Below, piece after piece: positions 33,329-34,716 of a stretch of DNA of 34,716 nt. Both the position numbers and the translations under genes were made by a program. Each line of letters opens with the position of its first letter. The first letter of the stretch is position 1. Origin of the DNA: Schoenoplectus triqueter. Lineage: Eukaryota > Streptophyta > Magnoliopsida > Poales > Cyperaceae. The notes under the pieces were generated by a model that had not been told where the DNA came from, made no database searches, and was given only the letters and a program-made list of their open reading frames with translations. The stretch lies in NCBI GenBank assembly GCA_964058805.1, contig CAXKVV010001423.1, positions 1 to 34,716 of the forward strand, read 5' to 3'.

Positions 33329-33767
33329 AGTAAAAATACTGTGAGTTTAAACTCATATAGACCTTTCGTGAGTTTAACTTAAAAAATACATTAAATCATC
33401 TCAAAATTTTAATTTATCATCCTCATTAAAAAAATTATATGAAAATCTCATGGGTACAAAAATTTGAAGTGTTTTGAGTTTTTTAAGTCATCGTTTTTAA
33501 TTTTTCAAAATGATGTTCAAATATTAAATATTTTATTATTATTTTTAGAGCTGATTTTTAAAAATTAAAAATCATGACTTAAAAAGCTCAAAATACTTCA
33601 AATTTTTGCATCCCATAAGATTTGCATATAAAGAATTTAATGAGGATGATAAATTAAAATTTTGAGATAATTTGATGTACTTTTTGAGTTAAGCTCACGG
33701 AAGACCTCTGTGAGTTTAAGTTTACGGAAAATCTCCGTGAGTTTAAGTTCACGGTATATTTATTATA
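33329..33767. mobile_element. Fold-back MITE family A, complete copy
   Basis: The left arm (GTGAGTTTAACTTAAAAAATAC, ATCTCAAAATTTTAATTTATC, GAAAATCTCATGGGTACAAA) pairs with the right arm (TTTTTGAGTTAAGCTCACGG and preceding). The right end has three successive GTGAG/ACGGA units where family copy 17497-17876 has two. A (TA)n run follows at 33766-33781. No coding capacity. Confidence 0.75.
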
Positions 33768-34007
33768 TATATATATATATTATGCAGTCATTAATTTAGT
33801 TAGTGCGCCAAGGTCAGTTCGTGTATTAAGTAGGCCAGGATTAGATTTCTTTATTAGGCGATGAGTCGTGCAATTCAAAAGTGCTTCATTGTACGCGGCA
33901 ACTCCTTGAAGCAGCTGGTAGCCTGGTACTATGCAGCTAAAGCATTAGCAAGGCTATAAACTATCGGTTGGAATGCAGTGTAAGATCCAATACGATAGGC
34001 AAAACTG

Positions 34008-34272
34008 ACTACAGTTATTTTATAAATATTTTGAGCCGAAAGCTTAAATTTTAAAATTTCAATTTAAATAGCTTGAAAGACTTTTTATATTATAATCTTG
34101 TAAATTATTAATTTTCAATATGTTTGAAGTTATTTTGTTATGCTCAATGATTTTTAAAAAATGACTCTAAAATTAATTAAAAATATCAATTTTTTCTAAG
34201 TTATTTAAATTGAAATTTTAAAATTTGAATCATAAATATTTAATTGAAATATTTATTGAATCACTGTAACCA
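34008..34272. mobile_element. Fold-back MITE related to family C
   Basis: Left arm TTAAATTTTAAAATTTCAAT with ACAGTTATTTTATAAATATTT pairs with right arm ATTGAAATTTTAAAATTTGAA and AAATATTTATTGAATCACTGTA. The middle phrase ATATGTTTGAAGTTATTTTGTTATGCTCAATGATTTTT is shared with the element at 17095-17473. Confidence 0.6.
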
Positions 34273-34716
34273 AATTCATATAGGACCGAATACGGTGAAT
34301 CATATATATACTTCGTAAAAAAATCCAATTAGACTTTATCTATGCATTTTACTGACAAGTGACAACTTTTGAGTTGATAAAATAAATTGGGAGCATACTT
34401 TTATGATTAAAAGAAAATCTCATGCACTAGTTCCATTATGGACGAAATTATAATGAACAAAATAAAAACCTGATAAGATGACTAAAATTTTTCAAACACG
34501 ACTATCTTTAAGAAATAACAATAACCCAAGTAGATCAAAAAATAATTAGTAATACCTAACCTAAGACAACAAATTCTAAATCGATGGTGCAGAAAAATTG
34601 CTTCAGCCTGTTTAATTGTAACCGTCTGATCCCACCCGACAGAGACGGATCCATCTTCTTCAGACCCATCTTATTCGGGTTTAGCGAAACCTAGTCCAGT
34701 CCACGCTATACCAAAT
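34273..34716. other. Right edge, no gene seen
   Basis: The last 440 bases hold no recognised exon. The more GC-balanced final 100 bases could be the edge of a gene outside the window, but no frame is distinctive. Confidence 0.35.

Overview
The window is nuclear DNA of a flowering plant. It is AT-rich, genes are sparse, introns have GT/AG borders and are enlarged by transposons, and the recognisable proteins are plant types: an NF-YC/DNA polymerase epsilon histone-fold subunit, an arabinogalactan-like wall protein, and remnants of pectin methylesterase, a CAD-like dehydrogenase and a PPR protein. The species cannot be named from what I see. Almost all of the 34.7 kb is transposon-derived or plain intergenic DNA.

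Layout. 1-1.2 kb is AT-rich with no gene. At 1.2-1.6 kb there is a near-perfect fold-back MITE. From 1.7 to 6.0 kb lie two related hAT transposons in opposite orientation, each with an exact 8-bp target duplication. The first (1718-4632) holds a truncated transposase ORF and an inserted block full of the palindrome CGTTATAACG. The second (5335-6006) is an internally deleted, non-autonomous copy. A CACTA-like 3' end closes at 7269, followed by weak coding-like segments up to 8 kb.

The best gene is on the minus strand at 10993-14552: four exons give a 133-residue histone-fold protein (NF-YC10/DPB3-like). Its second intron carries a 555-bp solo LTR with a TACTA duplication. At 14.8-17.9 kb there is a MITE cluster: a tandem pair of fold-back elements, two non-autonomous hAT elements rich in GGGTCGG, and two long fold-back MITEs. 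A broken pectin methylesterase exon lies at 18.1-18.4 kb. A single-exon arabinogalactan-like membrane protein (22419-22967, minus) is the second apparently intact gene.

From 24.6 kb on, a CAD-like exon remnant is followed by a small minus-strand gene, exon 1 at 31564-31726 and exon 2 at 25758-26010. Both exons carry frameshifts. Its 5.5-kb intron holds an approximately 4.6-kb LTR-retroelement-like block. Another hAT MITE sits about 50 bp upstream of its ATG. The right end has a PPR pseudogene cut off by a MITE half-copy, a full copy of the same MITE, and a relative of the 17.1-kb MITE.

I found no CRISPR, operon, tRNA or rRNA features. Nothing suggests that the genes act together; they are unrelated loci in a repeat-rich interval. 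I did not find a convincing undescribed biological system. The strongest results are exon and transposon reconstructions supported by target duplications and splice phases.
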